Part shown: piece after piece, positions 6,701 through 13,395 of the stretch
How the letters are laid out: every line of letters begins with the position of its first letter
Position numbering within the stretch: position 1 is the first letter of the stretch
Assembly (NCBI GenBank): GCA_021296055.1
Contig: JAGWBE010000019.1
Location: 1 to 21,542 of the forward strand
Length of the DNA: 21,542 bases
DNA from: Dehalococcoidia bacterium
GTDB lineage: Bacteria > Chloroflexota > Dehalococcoidia > Lucifugimonadales > Australimonadaceae
Direction: 5' to 3'
Program-made: the position numbers and the translations under genes
Notes under the pieces: model-generated
Seen by the model: only the letters and a program-made list of their open reading frames with translations
The model's database searches: none
What the model was told of the DNA's origin: nothing

Positions 6701-7171
6701 ATGTCGCAGCGTTGGCGCGCTGGACGGCGGTATGCAGTGAGGGACATCGAATCAATCCTGCGAGAGAGCGGCGTGATAGCCGTCGTGGGCCTGTCGGACA
6801 GACCTGAGCGGCCTAGCCACGCCGTGGCGGCCTACATGCAGCAAAAGGGCTACCGCGTCATTCCCGTCAACCCGTTGCTTACGCAACCGGTTTTGGGCGA
6901 AACGCCCTACGCCGACGTGACGTCCGTGCCGGAGCAGGTGGACGTCGTGGACGTGTTCCGGCGCGCGGAGGAGACGCCCGGGGTGGTGGAACAGGCGATA
7001 GCGGCCGGCGCCTCAGCGGTGTGGCTGCAACTGGGAATCGTGAATGAAGAAGCTGCGGCGAAGGTGAAAGCCGCGGGCCTGGACGTAGTGATGGACAGGT
7101 GCATCAAAGTCGAGCATCAGACGCTCGAATCGGAGGGGAAACTCGCCGGGCGGCGCATGCCGACGGAGTAG
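6701..7171 (+). CDS. CoA-binding domain protein, YccU-like
   Basis: A 156-residue single-domain Rossmann-type CoA-binding protein. VVGLSDRPERPSH at 28-40 is the nucleotide/CoA-binding loop. GYRVIPVNP at 50-58, the WLQLGIVNEEAA region at 108-119 and VVMDRCIKVEH at 129-139 are the other conserved blocks. The fold is that of the N-terminal CoA-binding part of acyl-CoA synthetases, but the cellular role of the stand-alone form is not established. The start is uncertain. The ATG at 6701 has no ribosome binding site, while a GTG at 6737 is preceded by GGCGG and would give a protein beginning just before RDIESIL, closer to typical family members. The next gene starts eight bases downstream, suggesting co-transcription. 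Confidence 0.88.
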   Translation: MSQRWRAGRRYAVRDIESILRESGVIAVVGLSDRPERPSHAVAAYMQQKGYRVIPVNPLLTQPVLGETPYADVTSVPEQVDVVDVFRRAEETPGVVEQAIAAGASAVWLQLGIVNEEAAAKVKAAGLDVVMDRCIKVEHQTLESEGKLAGRRMPTE

Positions 7172-7178
7172 AGGCGCC

Positions 7179-8102
7179 ATGATCTCGGAGATCGACGATC
7201 GCGAAAAGGCGATACGGGACAAGTCGCGCCGGGCGGTGAGCCTGGCGATGGAGTGCCGCTGGGAAGAGGCGGTGGAGGTCAACGAGGAACTGCTCGACCT
7301 CACGCCCGGCAACGTGGAAGCGTCCAACCGGCTCGGAAGAGCCTACTTGGAGATGGGCGACTGCGCCCGCGCGCGGGCGGCGTTCGAGCGCACGCTGCGG
7401 CACGCGCCGGACAACGCCATCGCGCAGAAGAACCTGGGTAGGCTGGACAGCATCGCCTCCAACCAGGGAGCTAACGTGCCCGCGGCGTCCGCACTGCGCG
7501 TGTCGTCGTCCTCCTTCATCGGGGACTCGGGCAAGACGGCCAGAATCACGTTGCCTCACCGCTCGTCCACGTTCCTTTCGGTAGGCGCGCCCGTAACCTT
7601 GCGCGCGGAAGGGGGCGGGGTGCTCATCGAGTACCCGACGGGCGAGGTGATCGGGGCCGCGCCGCCCAACGTGGGCGTTCGGATGGCGCGGCTGATGGCG
7701 GGCGGCAACCGCTACATGGGGGTGTTGGTGGCATCCTCGTCCGATGGCGTAACCGTGTTATTGCGCGAGACGCATCAGGCTCCTTCGCAGCGAAACATCG
7801 TCTCATTCCCCGTAACCGAACAGGCCGAGGAAGAAGCCGAGCAAGCGGCGCCAGGCGCGTCGGGCGCCGTGCCGGAGGCAGCGAACGAAGCGGAGACGGC
7901 CACAACCGACGCCGAGGCGGGGGACGCGGAAGCGTTGCTGGAGACAGTGGAATCGGAGGCCGAGGTGGACGCATTCTTTGTGTCGCTGGACGACGACGCG
8001 GTCGAAGAGGCGCACGGAACGGCGCAATCGCCTGATTCGTTGGAGTCGGCGGTGGGCGCGGAGCTGGACGCCTTCCACAGCGACGAACACGAGGAAATCT
8101 GA
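7179..8102 (+). CDS. TPR protein with an acidic C-terminal tail, function unknown
   Basis: A 307-residue, probably cytoplasmic protein with three parts. Residues 15-87 form two tetratricopeptide repeats, with matching A..L......A.....A...L periodicity and PGN/PDN turns at 43-45 and 77-79. Residues 108-212 are a beta-rich domain ending RNIVSFP; it contains GEVIGAAPPNVGVRMARLM and NRYMGVLV and distantly recalls HIRAN-like small barrels, though I cannot assign it. Residues 213-307 are a low-complexity tail rich in Glu, Asp and Ala. No signal peptide or membrane helix is seen. GAGG four bases before the ATG serves as a ribosome binding site. The TPRs suggest protein binding, and the tail may mediate contacts with basic partners; both are inference. 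Confidence 0.75.
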   Translation: MISEIDDREKAIRDKSRRAVSLAMECRWEEAVEVNEELLDLTPGNVEASNRLGRAYLEMGDCARARAAFERTLRHAPDNAIAQKNLGRLDSIASNQGANVPAASALRVSSSSFIGDSGKTARITLPHRSSTFLSVGAPVTLRAEGGGVLIEYPTGEVIGAAPPNVGVRMARLMAGGNRYMGVLVASSSDGVTVLLRETHQAPSQRNIVSFPVTEQAEEEAEQAAPGASGAVPEAANEAETATTDAEAGDAEALLETVESEAEVDAFFVSLDDDAVEEAHGTAQSPDSLESAVGAELDAFHSDEHEEI

Positions 8103-8124
8103 GGCAGCGGGGTCAGCCCTCCGA

Positions 8125-8143
8125 CTTCCCTCAACGCGAACGG
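8125..8143 (-). repeat. Half copy of dispersed palindrome family 1 (copy E)
   Basis: CTTCCCTCA, two variable bases, GCGAACGG on the plus strand, the same as copy D at 121-140. It lies 22 bases after the TPR gene. Confidence 0.45.
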
Positions 8144-8207
8144 CTCTCCCGTCTTGCAACGCGCGGGATAGGGCGCGCGTAAAGCGGATGCCTTTGGTGG
8201 GGCGCTA

Positions 8208-9158
8208 TTGAGGAACGGGGATAGCGAGGCTGCTTGGGGCGGGGAGCCGGTGATTTGGGCGCGCTCTTTGGTGAAGCGCTACGGCGAGTTTACGGCGGTT
8301 GCCGGCGTCGATTTCGAGGTCTGGCCCGGCGAGTGCTTCGGCCTGCTGGGGCCGAACGGCGCGGGAAAGAGCAGCGCTATCCGCATGCTGACGGGGTTGT
8401 CGCCCACCAGTGGCGGCGAGTTGATGGTGTGCGGGCTAGACGTAGCGCGCAACCCTCGACAGGTGAAGGCGCTGGTCGGAGTGGTTCCGCAGGAGGACAA
8501 CCTCGACCCTGACTTTCGCGTGCGCAAGAATCTGGAGGTGCACGCGCGCTACTTCGGCGTGCAGGGGCGCGTGGCGCGGGAGCGCGCGCTGCAAGCGCTC
8601 GACCTGGTGCGCCTGCGCGAGCGGCAGAACGACCGCGTGGACACGCTGTCGGGCGGGATGAAGCGGCGGTTGCTCATCGCGCGGGCGCTGATGAACGATC
8701 CGCCGGTGCTGGTGCTGGACGAGCCGACGACGGGGCTCGACCCGCAATCGCGCCACCTGCTTTGGGAGCTTTTGAGGTCGTTGAAGCGGCAGGGCATCAC
8801 AATCCTTTTGACCACGCACTACATGGAGGAGGCGGCGCACCTCTGCGACCGGATAGTAATCATGGACAACGGGCGCATCCTGGTGGAGGGCCGTCCCGGG
8901 GAACTCATCGGGCGGCACGCGGGCAGCGAGGTGTTGGAGTTGCGTCCGCCGCCGGAGCGCTACGAGGCGCTGCTGGCGCGCTTGCAGGCGCTGGGATTCG
9001 ACGCGCAGGACGGGGGCGGCGCGTTGGTGGTGTTCGGCGCGGAGGGCGCGGCCATCGGCGTAGAGGCGACGGGCGAGCTGGTGGAGTCTGCGCGCAGGCC
9101 AACGAACCTGGAGGACGTGTTCCTGCGGCTGACGGGACGGGAGCTGCGTGATGAGTAG
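8208..9158 (+). CDS. ABC transporter ATP-binding protein, NodI/drug-exporter type
   Basis: ATPase subunit of an export ABC transporter that pairs with the downstream ABC-2 permease. The 316-residue protein has Walker A GPNGAGKSS at about 48-56, the Q-loop in VGVVPQED near 92-99, the signature LSGGM near 147-151, Walker B VLVLDEPTTGLDP near 169-181, and the switch His in TTHYMEEA. A C-terminal extension of about 90 residues follows, ending in a NLEDVFLRLTGREL motif, as is typical of the daunorubicin/NodI/CcmA-like family. I chose the TTG at 8208 because GGTGGGG lies five bases before it. A GTG at 8250 is an alternative that would remove 14 weakly conserved residues. The 3' end overlaps the permease gene by eight bases. 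Confidence 0.93.
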   Translation: MRNGDSEAAWGGEPVIWARSLVKRYGEFTAVAGVDFEVWPGECFGLLGPNGAGKSSAIRMLTGLSPTSGGELMVCGLDVARNPRQVKALVGVVPQEDNLDPDFRVRKNLEVHARYFGVQGRVARERALQALDLVRLRERQNDRVDTLSGGMKRRLLIARALMNDPPVLVLDEPTTGLDPQSRHLLWELLRSLKRQGITILLTTHYMEEAAHLCDRIVIMDNGRILVEGRPGELIGRHAGSEVLELRPPPERYEALLARLQALGFDAQDGGGALVVFGAEGAAIGVEATGELVESARRPTNLEDVFLRLTGRELRDE

Positions 9159-9993
9159 CATCTTCACGGGCGAGGCGGCGGGAACGGGGCGCGGAGGGGA
9201 GCCGGGCGCATTGGCGGCGCGCGTTCCGGCGCTGCCCCTGTTCGGGCTCACCTACTGGGTCTGGCTACGGCACAGGGACGCCTTCTTCCGCGTTTGGCGA
9301 ACGGAGACGCTGGGCATCTTCGGAGAGCCTATCTTCGCGTTGGCGGCGTTCGGCGCAGGGCTTGGGTTCTACTTGCGGAGCATCAACGGGGTGGACTACG
9401 CCGTCTACGTGGCGCCGGGGCTGGTGGCGGGATACGCCATGTTCGGCGCGACCTTCGACACTACCTTCGGCGCGTACATGCGGATGATGAATCACCGCAC
9501 GTTCGAGAGCATCTTGGCTACGCCCGTAACCATCCGCGAACTGGTGCTGGGGGAGTGGGCGTGGGGCGCGACGCGCGCGTTGCTTTCGGGCGGCGGGATG
9601 CTGGCCATCGCCGCCGCCTATGGATTCGTGGAGCATCCGGCGGCGGCGCTGATGCTTCCGTACTGCTTCTTGATCGGGCTGGTGTTCGCGGCGATCTCGC
9701 TGAGCGTGGTGGCGATCGTGCCTGCGATGAGCACGCTGAACACCTACTTCACGCTATTCATCGCACCGATGTTCTTTCTGAGCGGAACCTTCTTTCCCAT
9801 CGACGACCTACCTCCTTTCTTCCGCGTCTATGCGCAGGCGCTGCCGTTGACGCACGGGACGACGGTCGTGCGCGGGTTCGCCATCGGCGAGTTCTCGCCG
9901 GAGATGGCGTGGGCGACGCTCGTGCTGCTGGGCTACCTGGCGGTCTTCGCGCCGTTGTGCGTGTGGCTGATGCGGCGGCGCATCATCAAGTAG
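9151..9993 (+). CDS. ABC-2 type transporter permease, NodJ-like
   Basis: Membrane subunit of the exporter encoded with the preceding ATPase gene. The 280-residue protein has about six hydrophobic segments: near 55-75, 85-105, 145-160, 165-195, 200-220 and 255-273. Family features are FGATFDTTFGAY followed by the FESILATPV coupling-helix region, and the FLSGTFFPIDDLP loop before the last helices. It ends in a basic MRRRRIIK tail. The ATG at 9151 overlaps the ATPase stop. A GTG immediately upstream (9148) is an alternative and adds one residue. The substrate cannot be read from the sequence; relatives export lipo-oligosaccharides or hydrophobic drugs. Confidence 0.9.
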   Translation: MSSIFTGEAAGTGRGGEPGALAARVPALPLFGLTYWVWLRHRDAFFRVWRTETLGIFGEPIFALAAFGAGLGFYLRSINGVDYAVYVAPGLVAGYAMFGATFDTTFGAYMRMMNHRTFESILATPVTIRELVLGEWAWGATRALLSGGGMLAIAAAYGFVEHPAAALMLPYCFLIGLVFAAISLSVVAIVPAMSTLNTYFTLFIAPMFFLSGTFFPIDDLPPFFRVYAQALPLTHGTTVVRGFAIGEFSPEMAWATLVLLGYLAVFAPLCVWLMRRRIIK

Positions 9994-10002
9994 CGCGCGC
10001 CG

Positions 10003-10008
10003 TATAAT
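10003..10008 (+). promoter_or_regulatory. Consensus -10 element six bases before the amidotransferase start
   Basis: A perfect TATAAT followed by six bases and then ATG (10015), with no ribosome binding site. This points to transcription starting at or beside the start codon, i.e. a leaderless mRNA. No clear -35. Confidence 0.55.
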
Positions 10009-10014
10009 CGCCGC

Positions 10015-10728
10015 ATGCCGCTCATCGCAGTAACGGCCAGCCACGCCAAGGAGGCCGCGCCCTACGCCGCGTCGGTGGAGCGGCGCGGCGCCGGCACGCG
10101 GCTCGTTACGCCGCACACCTACGGCAGCATCGCGGAGGCGATGGAAGGCGCGGGCGGGCTGCTGCTGTGCGGCGGCGCCGACGTTCACCCGAAGTTCTAC
10201 GGGCAGGAGATCGACCCTGCCGCGAACGTGGAGACGGACGACGCGCGGGACGAGATCGAGCTCGCGCTGCTGCGCGACGCGCTGGAGCGGGATATGCCGG
10301 TGCTGGCTATCTGCCGGGGGATGCAGCTGCTGAACGTGGCGTTCGGCGGGTCGCTCATCCAGGACTTGCCGGGGCACGGGCCGGGGAACATCGATAAGGA
10401 CGAGGTGGACCAGCCGACGATGCACCAGGCCTACGTGTCGCCGGGCAGCAAGTTGGCGGCCATCATCGGCTTGGGCGCGGTCTACCGAGTCAACTCGTGG
10501 CACCACCAGGGGCTGCGCGAGGCGAACCGCTCGCCGCGCCTGCTGGCCTCCGCCTATCACCCGGAGGACGGACTGATAGAGGGGTTGGAGAGTCCGGCGC
10601 ATTCGTGGGTAGTAGGCGTGCAGTGCCACCCCGAGCGCGAAGGGGAGGTCCCGTCCAACTTCCTGCGGCTGTTCGAGGGGTTCATCGATTGGGCGCAGCG
10701 CTTCACGCCCGCGGAGGCGAGGGTGTAG
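10015..10728 (+). CDS. Class I glutamine amidotransferase, gamma-glutamyl-GABA hydrolase (PuuD) type
   Basis: A 237-residue member of the peptidase C26 family. The catalytic triad is visible: the nucleophile Cys100 in AICRGMQLLNV, and His205 and Glu207 in GVQCHPE. LLCGGADVHPKFYG at 50-63 is the oxyanion/glycine region characteristic of the PuuD subgroup, and NSWHHQGL at 160-167 is its substrate-side loop. PuuD hydrolyses gamma-glutamyl-gamma-aminobutyrate in putrescine degradation. No other Puu gene is nearby, so the true substrate is uncertain and may be another gamma-glutamyl amide. The start is fixed by the TATAAT and ATG arrangement described separately. The following small membrane-protein gene begins four bases after the stop. 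Confidence 0.9.
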   Translation: MPLIAVTASHAKEAAPYAASVERRGAGTRLVTPHTYGSIAEAMEGAGGLLLCGGADVHPKFYGQEIDPAANVETDDARDEIELALLRDALERDMPVLAICRGMQLLNVAFGGSLIQDLPGHGPGNIDKDEVDQPTMHQAYVSPGSKLAAIIGLGAVYRVNSWHHQGLREANRSPRLLASAYHPEDGLIEGLESPAHSWVVGVQCHPEREGEVPSNFLRLFEGFIDWAQRFTPAEARV

Positions 10729-10732
10729 AGCC

Positions 10733-11212
10733 ATGCATCCCAGGGATCAATGCTTCCACACCAACCTATCGCCGGAGCTGATTTGTCACGGCTGCGGGAT
10801 GCGCTTCCTGCCCATCTACGAGGAGACGCCGTTCGGGCTATGGATCCCCGTGCTTAGGTCGGGGCTGCTGGGTCTCGGTTTCTTCTTCTTCGCTGCCTAC
10901 GCGTCGGTGCAGCTGGACAGCCTGCTGTTCGCGGCCATCTTCGTCTCGCTGGCGGTCTTCTTCCTGGTGCGGGCGATCCGGTCGGTTACGGAGAAGCACA
11001 TCCCCCGCCTGCTGCGGGTTGGCGCGGTGGGGCCGATACGGCCGCGCGGGCCGTTCAGCTTCAACGCGACGAAGCCGTTAACGCCGCCCGTCGCCGGGCT
11101 GCGGTTCCAGGGGGACGGGAAGCTCTACGGCAGGCTGATCGAAGGGGACGTCGTGGTGGTGGAGTTCCTGCGGTGGTCGCGGCTGCCGACCGCATGGTAC
11201 CGCGGGCGCTAA
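10733..11212 (+). CDS. Small membrane protein with an N-terminal CxxC, function unknown
   Basis: A 159-residue protein I do not recognise. A short N-terminal region carries Cys18 and Cys21 in a CHGCG motif, like half of a zinc ribbon. Two closely spaced hydrophobic segments follow, near 42-60 and 65-82, ending in a basic loop (RAIRSVTEKH). The C-terminal 70 residues are soluble and basic, with a GDVVVVEFLRWSR strand near the end. Membrane insertion is likely, with the remaining topology unclear. It starts four bases after the amidotransferase stop, so it is probably co-transcribed, but no functional link is evident. The TAA stop overlaps the stop of the convergent yebC gene. Confidence 0.7.
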   Translation: MHPRDQCFHTNLSPELICHGCGMRFLPIYEETPFGLWIPVLRSGLLGLGFFFFAAYASVQLDSLLFAAIFVSLAVFFLVRAIRSVTEKHIPRLLRVGAVGPIRPRGPFSFNATKPLTPPVAGLRFQGDGKLYGRLIEGDVVVVEFLRWSRLPTAWYRGR

Positions 11213-11967
11213 GAGGCGCCGTAGGCGGCTAGCGCCTCGTCGGGGAAATCGGCGTTGGTGTAGACATTCTGGATATCGTCCAGGTCTTCCAGTTTGTCGA
11301 TGAGGCGGAGGGTTTGGACGGCCTGGGACGCCTCGACGCTGACCAGCATGCGCGGCGCCATGGCCAGCGACGCGGAGGTTGGGGTCAGTCCGCGGTCGGT
11401 CACCGCTTTTGCGAGTTGGTCGAGGGCGGAGGGTTCGCCGGCGACTTGGAGAGAGCCGGCGTCGAAACTCACGTCGTCTGCGCCCGCGTCGATGGCGGCC
11501 AGCTCGACCTCTTCGGCTACCTCTTCGGGCGCGTCCTCGACAATGACGATGGCCTTGAGGTCGAACTGCCACGCGACGGAGCCCGATTCGCCCAGATTGC
11601 CGCCGCCGCGGGAAAAGATAGTGCGCACGTCGGAGGCGGTGCGGTTGCGGTTGTCGGTGAGCGCCTGAACGAGCAGGGCGACGCCGCCGGGGCCGTAGCC
11701 CTCGTAGGTGGCCTCCTCGTAGTGGGCGCCGTCACTGCCCTCGCCGGAGCCTTTGCGGACGGCGCGGTCGATGTTGTCCATCGGCATGTTGTTTTGGCGC
11801 GCCTTGTCGATGGCGAGGCGCAGACGCGGGTTCATCGCCGGATCGCCGCCGCCCTCCTTGGCCGCCACGGTGAGCTCGCGCGCGAGCTTCGTGAACAGGG
11901 CGCCGCGCTTGGCGTCCAGCGCCCCCTTCTTGTGCTTGATGGTAGACCACTTGGAATGGCCCGACAT
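11209..11967 (-). CDS. yebC: YebC/PmpR/TACO1-family protein
   Basis: A 252-residue member of a nearly universal bacterial family. It opens with the diagnostic MSGHSKWSTIKHKKGALDAK and continues with FTKLARELTVAAKEGG, NNMPMDNIDRA and YEGYGPGGVALL (near 89-100). The FSRGGGNLGESGSVAW segment also matches. These proteins were long called transcriptional regulators, and work on family members also points to a role in translation at difficult sequences. The neighbourhood of rpsP-khpA-rimM fits a translation role. The ATG at 11967 has GGAGG nine bases upstream. The gene lies 55 bases after rimM on the same strand and may be read from that operon. A TAGAAT hexamer overlapping the rimM stop (12020-12025) could be a secondary promoter but has no -35. 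Confidence 0.96.
   Translation of the reverse strand: MSGHSKWSTIKHKKGALDAKRGALFTKLARELTVAAKEGGGDPAMNPRLRLAIDKARQNNMPMDNIDRAVRKGSGEGSDGAHYEEATYEGYGPGGVALLVQALTDNRNRTASDVRTIFSRGGGNLGESGSVAWQFDLKAIVIVEDAPEEVAEEVELAAIDAGADDVSFDAGSLQVAGEPSALDQLAKAVTDRGLTPTSASLAMAPRMLVSVEASQAVQTLRLIDKLEDLDDIQNVYTNADFPDEALAAYGAS
11213..11238. repeat. Inverted repeat at the convergent 3' ends
   Basis: GAGGCGC and GCGCCTC pair perfectly over seven bases around a 12-base loop, within the last codons of yebC and immediately after the stop of the plus-strand gene. It could slow transcription from either side. There is no T-run. Confidence 0.35.
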
Positions 11968-12022
11968 AACGCGCAGACCTCCGAACGGGAGACGAGGCTC
12001 CTTGCTTGGAACTGCCCCTATT

Positions 12023-12619
12023 CTAGCGCTTGGCGGCGCGGGTCGCCCCGCCCTGCCGGGGCCGCGTCTTACGCTTAGACGGGCCGCCGAGAGGCCGCGG
12101 CTCCAGTCCGTCGGGCGGAACGACGGTCATAACGCCGCGCTCCAGGTCGACGCCGCGGACAACGTCGGCGATGGCGGGGACGAGGAGTTCGGCGTTCTCG
12201 GAGGCCACGACGTAGACGTCGTTTGCGCCCGTCCGCAGCACCTCGGTCAGCACGCCCAGGGGCGCGCCGTCCGCATCGGTCACGGCTAGTCCGATGAGCT
12301 GGTAGTGGTAGTAGACGCCCTCCGGCAATGGCGGCGCGGTGTCGGCGGCGGCGAGCACCGGCTCTCCGGCGAGGGCGGCGGCGTCTGCGTCGTCGACGCC
12401 GTCCAAGCGAATGAGGTAGGCGGCCTTGAACGGGGCGGCGGCGGCGATGCGATAGGTTTGGCCGCCGATCGAGAGTTCGCCGCCCTGGGCGTAGCGGTCG
12501 GGGTTGTCGGAGTCGGACAGGATGCGCAGAGCGCCGCTAGGGCCGTGGAGCCCGGCGACGACGCCGACGTGGACGAAACCGGGGGGCGGGTCCAGCGCGG
12601 GCCGTTTTCGCGCGGCCAA
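12023..12619 (-). CDS. rimM: Ribosome maturation factor RimM
   Basis: Binds ribosomal protein S19 and assists maturation of the head of the 30S subunit. The 198-residue protein has the N-terminal RimM barrel (GFVHVGVVAGLHGPSGALRI at about 14-33, and the AYLIRLDGVDD region). A C-terminal PRC-barrel begins at YYHYQLIGLAV and contains the GANDVYVV strand and LLVPAI. A basic tail of about 25 residues (KRKTRPRQ) follows. The start is a TTG at 12619, seven bases after khpA, without a good ribosome binding site. No ATG or GTG is available before the conserved region, so translation may depend on coupling. The classical downstream partners trmD and rplS are absent; yebC follows instead. Confidence 0.95.
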   Translation of the reverse strand: MAARKRPALDPPPGFVHVGVVAGLHGPSGALRILSDSDNPDRYAQGGELSIGGQTYRIAAAAPFKAAYLIRLDGVDDADAAALAGEPVLAAADTAPPLPEGVYYHYQLIGLAVTDADGAPLGVLTEVLRTGANDVYVVASENAELLVPAIADVVRGVDLERGVMTVVPPDGLEPRPLGGPSKRKTRPRQGGATRAAKR

Positions 12620-12626
12620 GCGGGGG

Positions 12627-12854
12627 CTACTCGATCTTGAGAGTGACGCGGACGTCGTTCTTAACGCCGGTTACGCGCAGGAGGACGCGGATAGCCTGGG
12701 CGACACGGCCCTGGCGGCCGATGATCTTGCCCTTGTCGTCGTCGTGGACGGTGAGATGCAGGACAATCTGGTCGTCCTCCGTCTCCTCCGTCACCTGCAC
12801 GTCGTCGGGGTGGCTGGCGATGGCCCTGGCGATGTACTCGACCAGTTCCTTCAT
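12627..12854 (-). CDS. khpA: KH-domain RNA-binding protein KhpA
   Basis: A 75-residue single KH-domain protein. The RNA-binding GxxG loop is GKIIGRQGR at 42-50. Residues 1-13 are the usual MKELVEYIARAI start, and the strand VRVTLKIE ends the protein. In firmicutes KhpA partners with KhpB and binds many RNAs. Its place directly between rpsP and rimM is the common bacterial arrangement. The ATG abuts the rpsP stop (TAGATG), so translation is likely coupled. Confidence 0.95.
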   Translation of the reverse strand: MKELVEYIARAIASHPDDVQVTEETEDDQIVLHLTVHDDDKGKIIGRQGRVAQAIRVLLRVTGVKNDVRVTLKIE

Positions 12855-13109
12855 CTAGGCCCCGGCTTTCTGGACGACTCCCCTGGCGTGGAGTATCCGT
12901 CCGACGGTCTCGGAGGGCTTTGCGCCGACGGCGAGCCAGTGGCGGACCTTGTCCTCGTGGACGGCGACTTCCGGGGGGTCGGTGAGCGGGTTGTAGTAGC
13001 CGACCTGCTCGACGAACGCGCCGTCGCGCGGAGCGCGCGAGTCGGCGACGACGATGCGGTAGCTGGGTTGCTTCTTCTTCCCAACGCGGCGCAAGCGGAT
13101 TCGGAGCAT
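12855..13109 (-). CDS. rpsP: 30S ribosomal protein S16
   Basis: An 84-residue structural protein of the small subunit. It begins MLRIRLRRVGKKKQPSYRIV, and VADSRAPRDGAFVEQVGYYNP at 21-41 is the signature region. WLAVGAKPSETV completes the fold. It is the first gene of the rpsP-khpA-rimM run. A good sigma-70-type promoter lies upstream (separate entry), giving a leader of about 30-35 bases. GGGGGAA in that leader is rather far (about 14-15 bases) from the ATG to be a standard ribosome binding site. Confidence 0.97.
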   Translation of the reverse strand: MLRIRLRRVGKKKQPSYRIVVADSRAPRDGAFVEQVGYYNPLTDPPEVAVHEDKVRHWLAVGAKPSETVGRILHARGVVQKAGA

Positions 13110-13149
13110 AGTGTGTGCGGCGCTTCCCCCGTAAGCTCAGTAGTCAACG

Positions 13150-13179
13150 ATTCTAGGGGGCGAAGCGGCGCAGTGTCAA
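13150..13179 (-). promoter_or_regulatory. Sigma-70-type promoter of rpsP-khpA-rimM
   Basis: On the minus strand there is a perfect TTGACA (13174-13179), an 18-base spacer and TAGAAT (13150-13155). This is the best two-box promoter in the window and fits strong expression of a ribosomal protein operon. Confidence 0.7.
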
Positions 13180-13383
13180 CGAACGGGCGCGCCGTATGCG
13201 GCCGTTGCGCCGCCGCTAGCGTTCCTGCTGGATGCCGGTAGGCCTTCTCCTCACGCGGACAGTCCACATCCTCTGATCTGCCGCCGGGGCGCTGGCCTCC
13301 AACGCGCCTCGTCTTCCCATCGGCGGCAAAGCCCTTCTGGCAGTTCCGTCGACGCGCGCGGGCCGCCGCCCTGAGGCGCGCCC
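13180..13383. other. Intergenic region between rpsP and thiL, structured but unassigned
   Basis: Together with its flanks, about 286 bases separate the divergent rpsP and thiL genes. GCCGCCG (13280-13286) and CGGCGGC (13321-13327) form a perfect seven-base stem, with a nested GGCGC/GCGCC stem inside. I find no match to tRNA, SRP, RNase P, 6S or tmRNA hallmarks. Several short open frames cross it on the minus strand, but none has a ribosome binding site or a recognisable domain. Confidence 0.35.
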
Positions 13384-13389
13384 TATAAT
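13384..13389 (+). promoter_or_regulatory. Consensus -10 element six bases before thiL
   Basis: A perfect TATAAT followed by six bases (CGGCGC) and the GTG start of thiL at 13396. There is no room for a ribosome binding site, so a leaderless mRNA is likely. The spacing is the same as at 10003-10008. Confidence 0.55.
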
Positions 13390-13395
13390 CGGCGC

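Noticed and set aside
13216..13320. A 34-codon minus-strand frame in the rpsP-thiL gap
   Set aside because: No ribosome binding site, no recognisable motif and an Arg-rich composition typical of random high-GC frames.
13110..13395. A TPP riboswitch upstream of thiL
   Set aside because: The TATAAT lies only six bases before the GTG, leaving no leader, and no THI-box consensus is visible in the gap.
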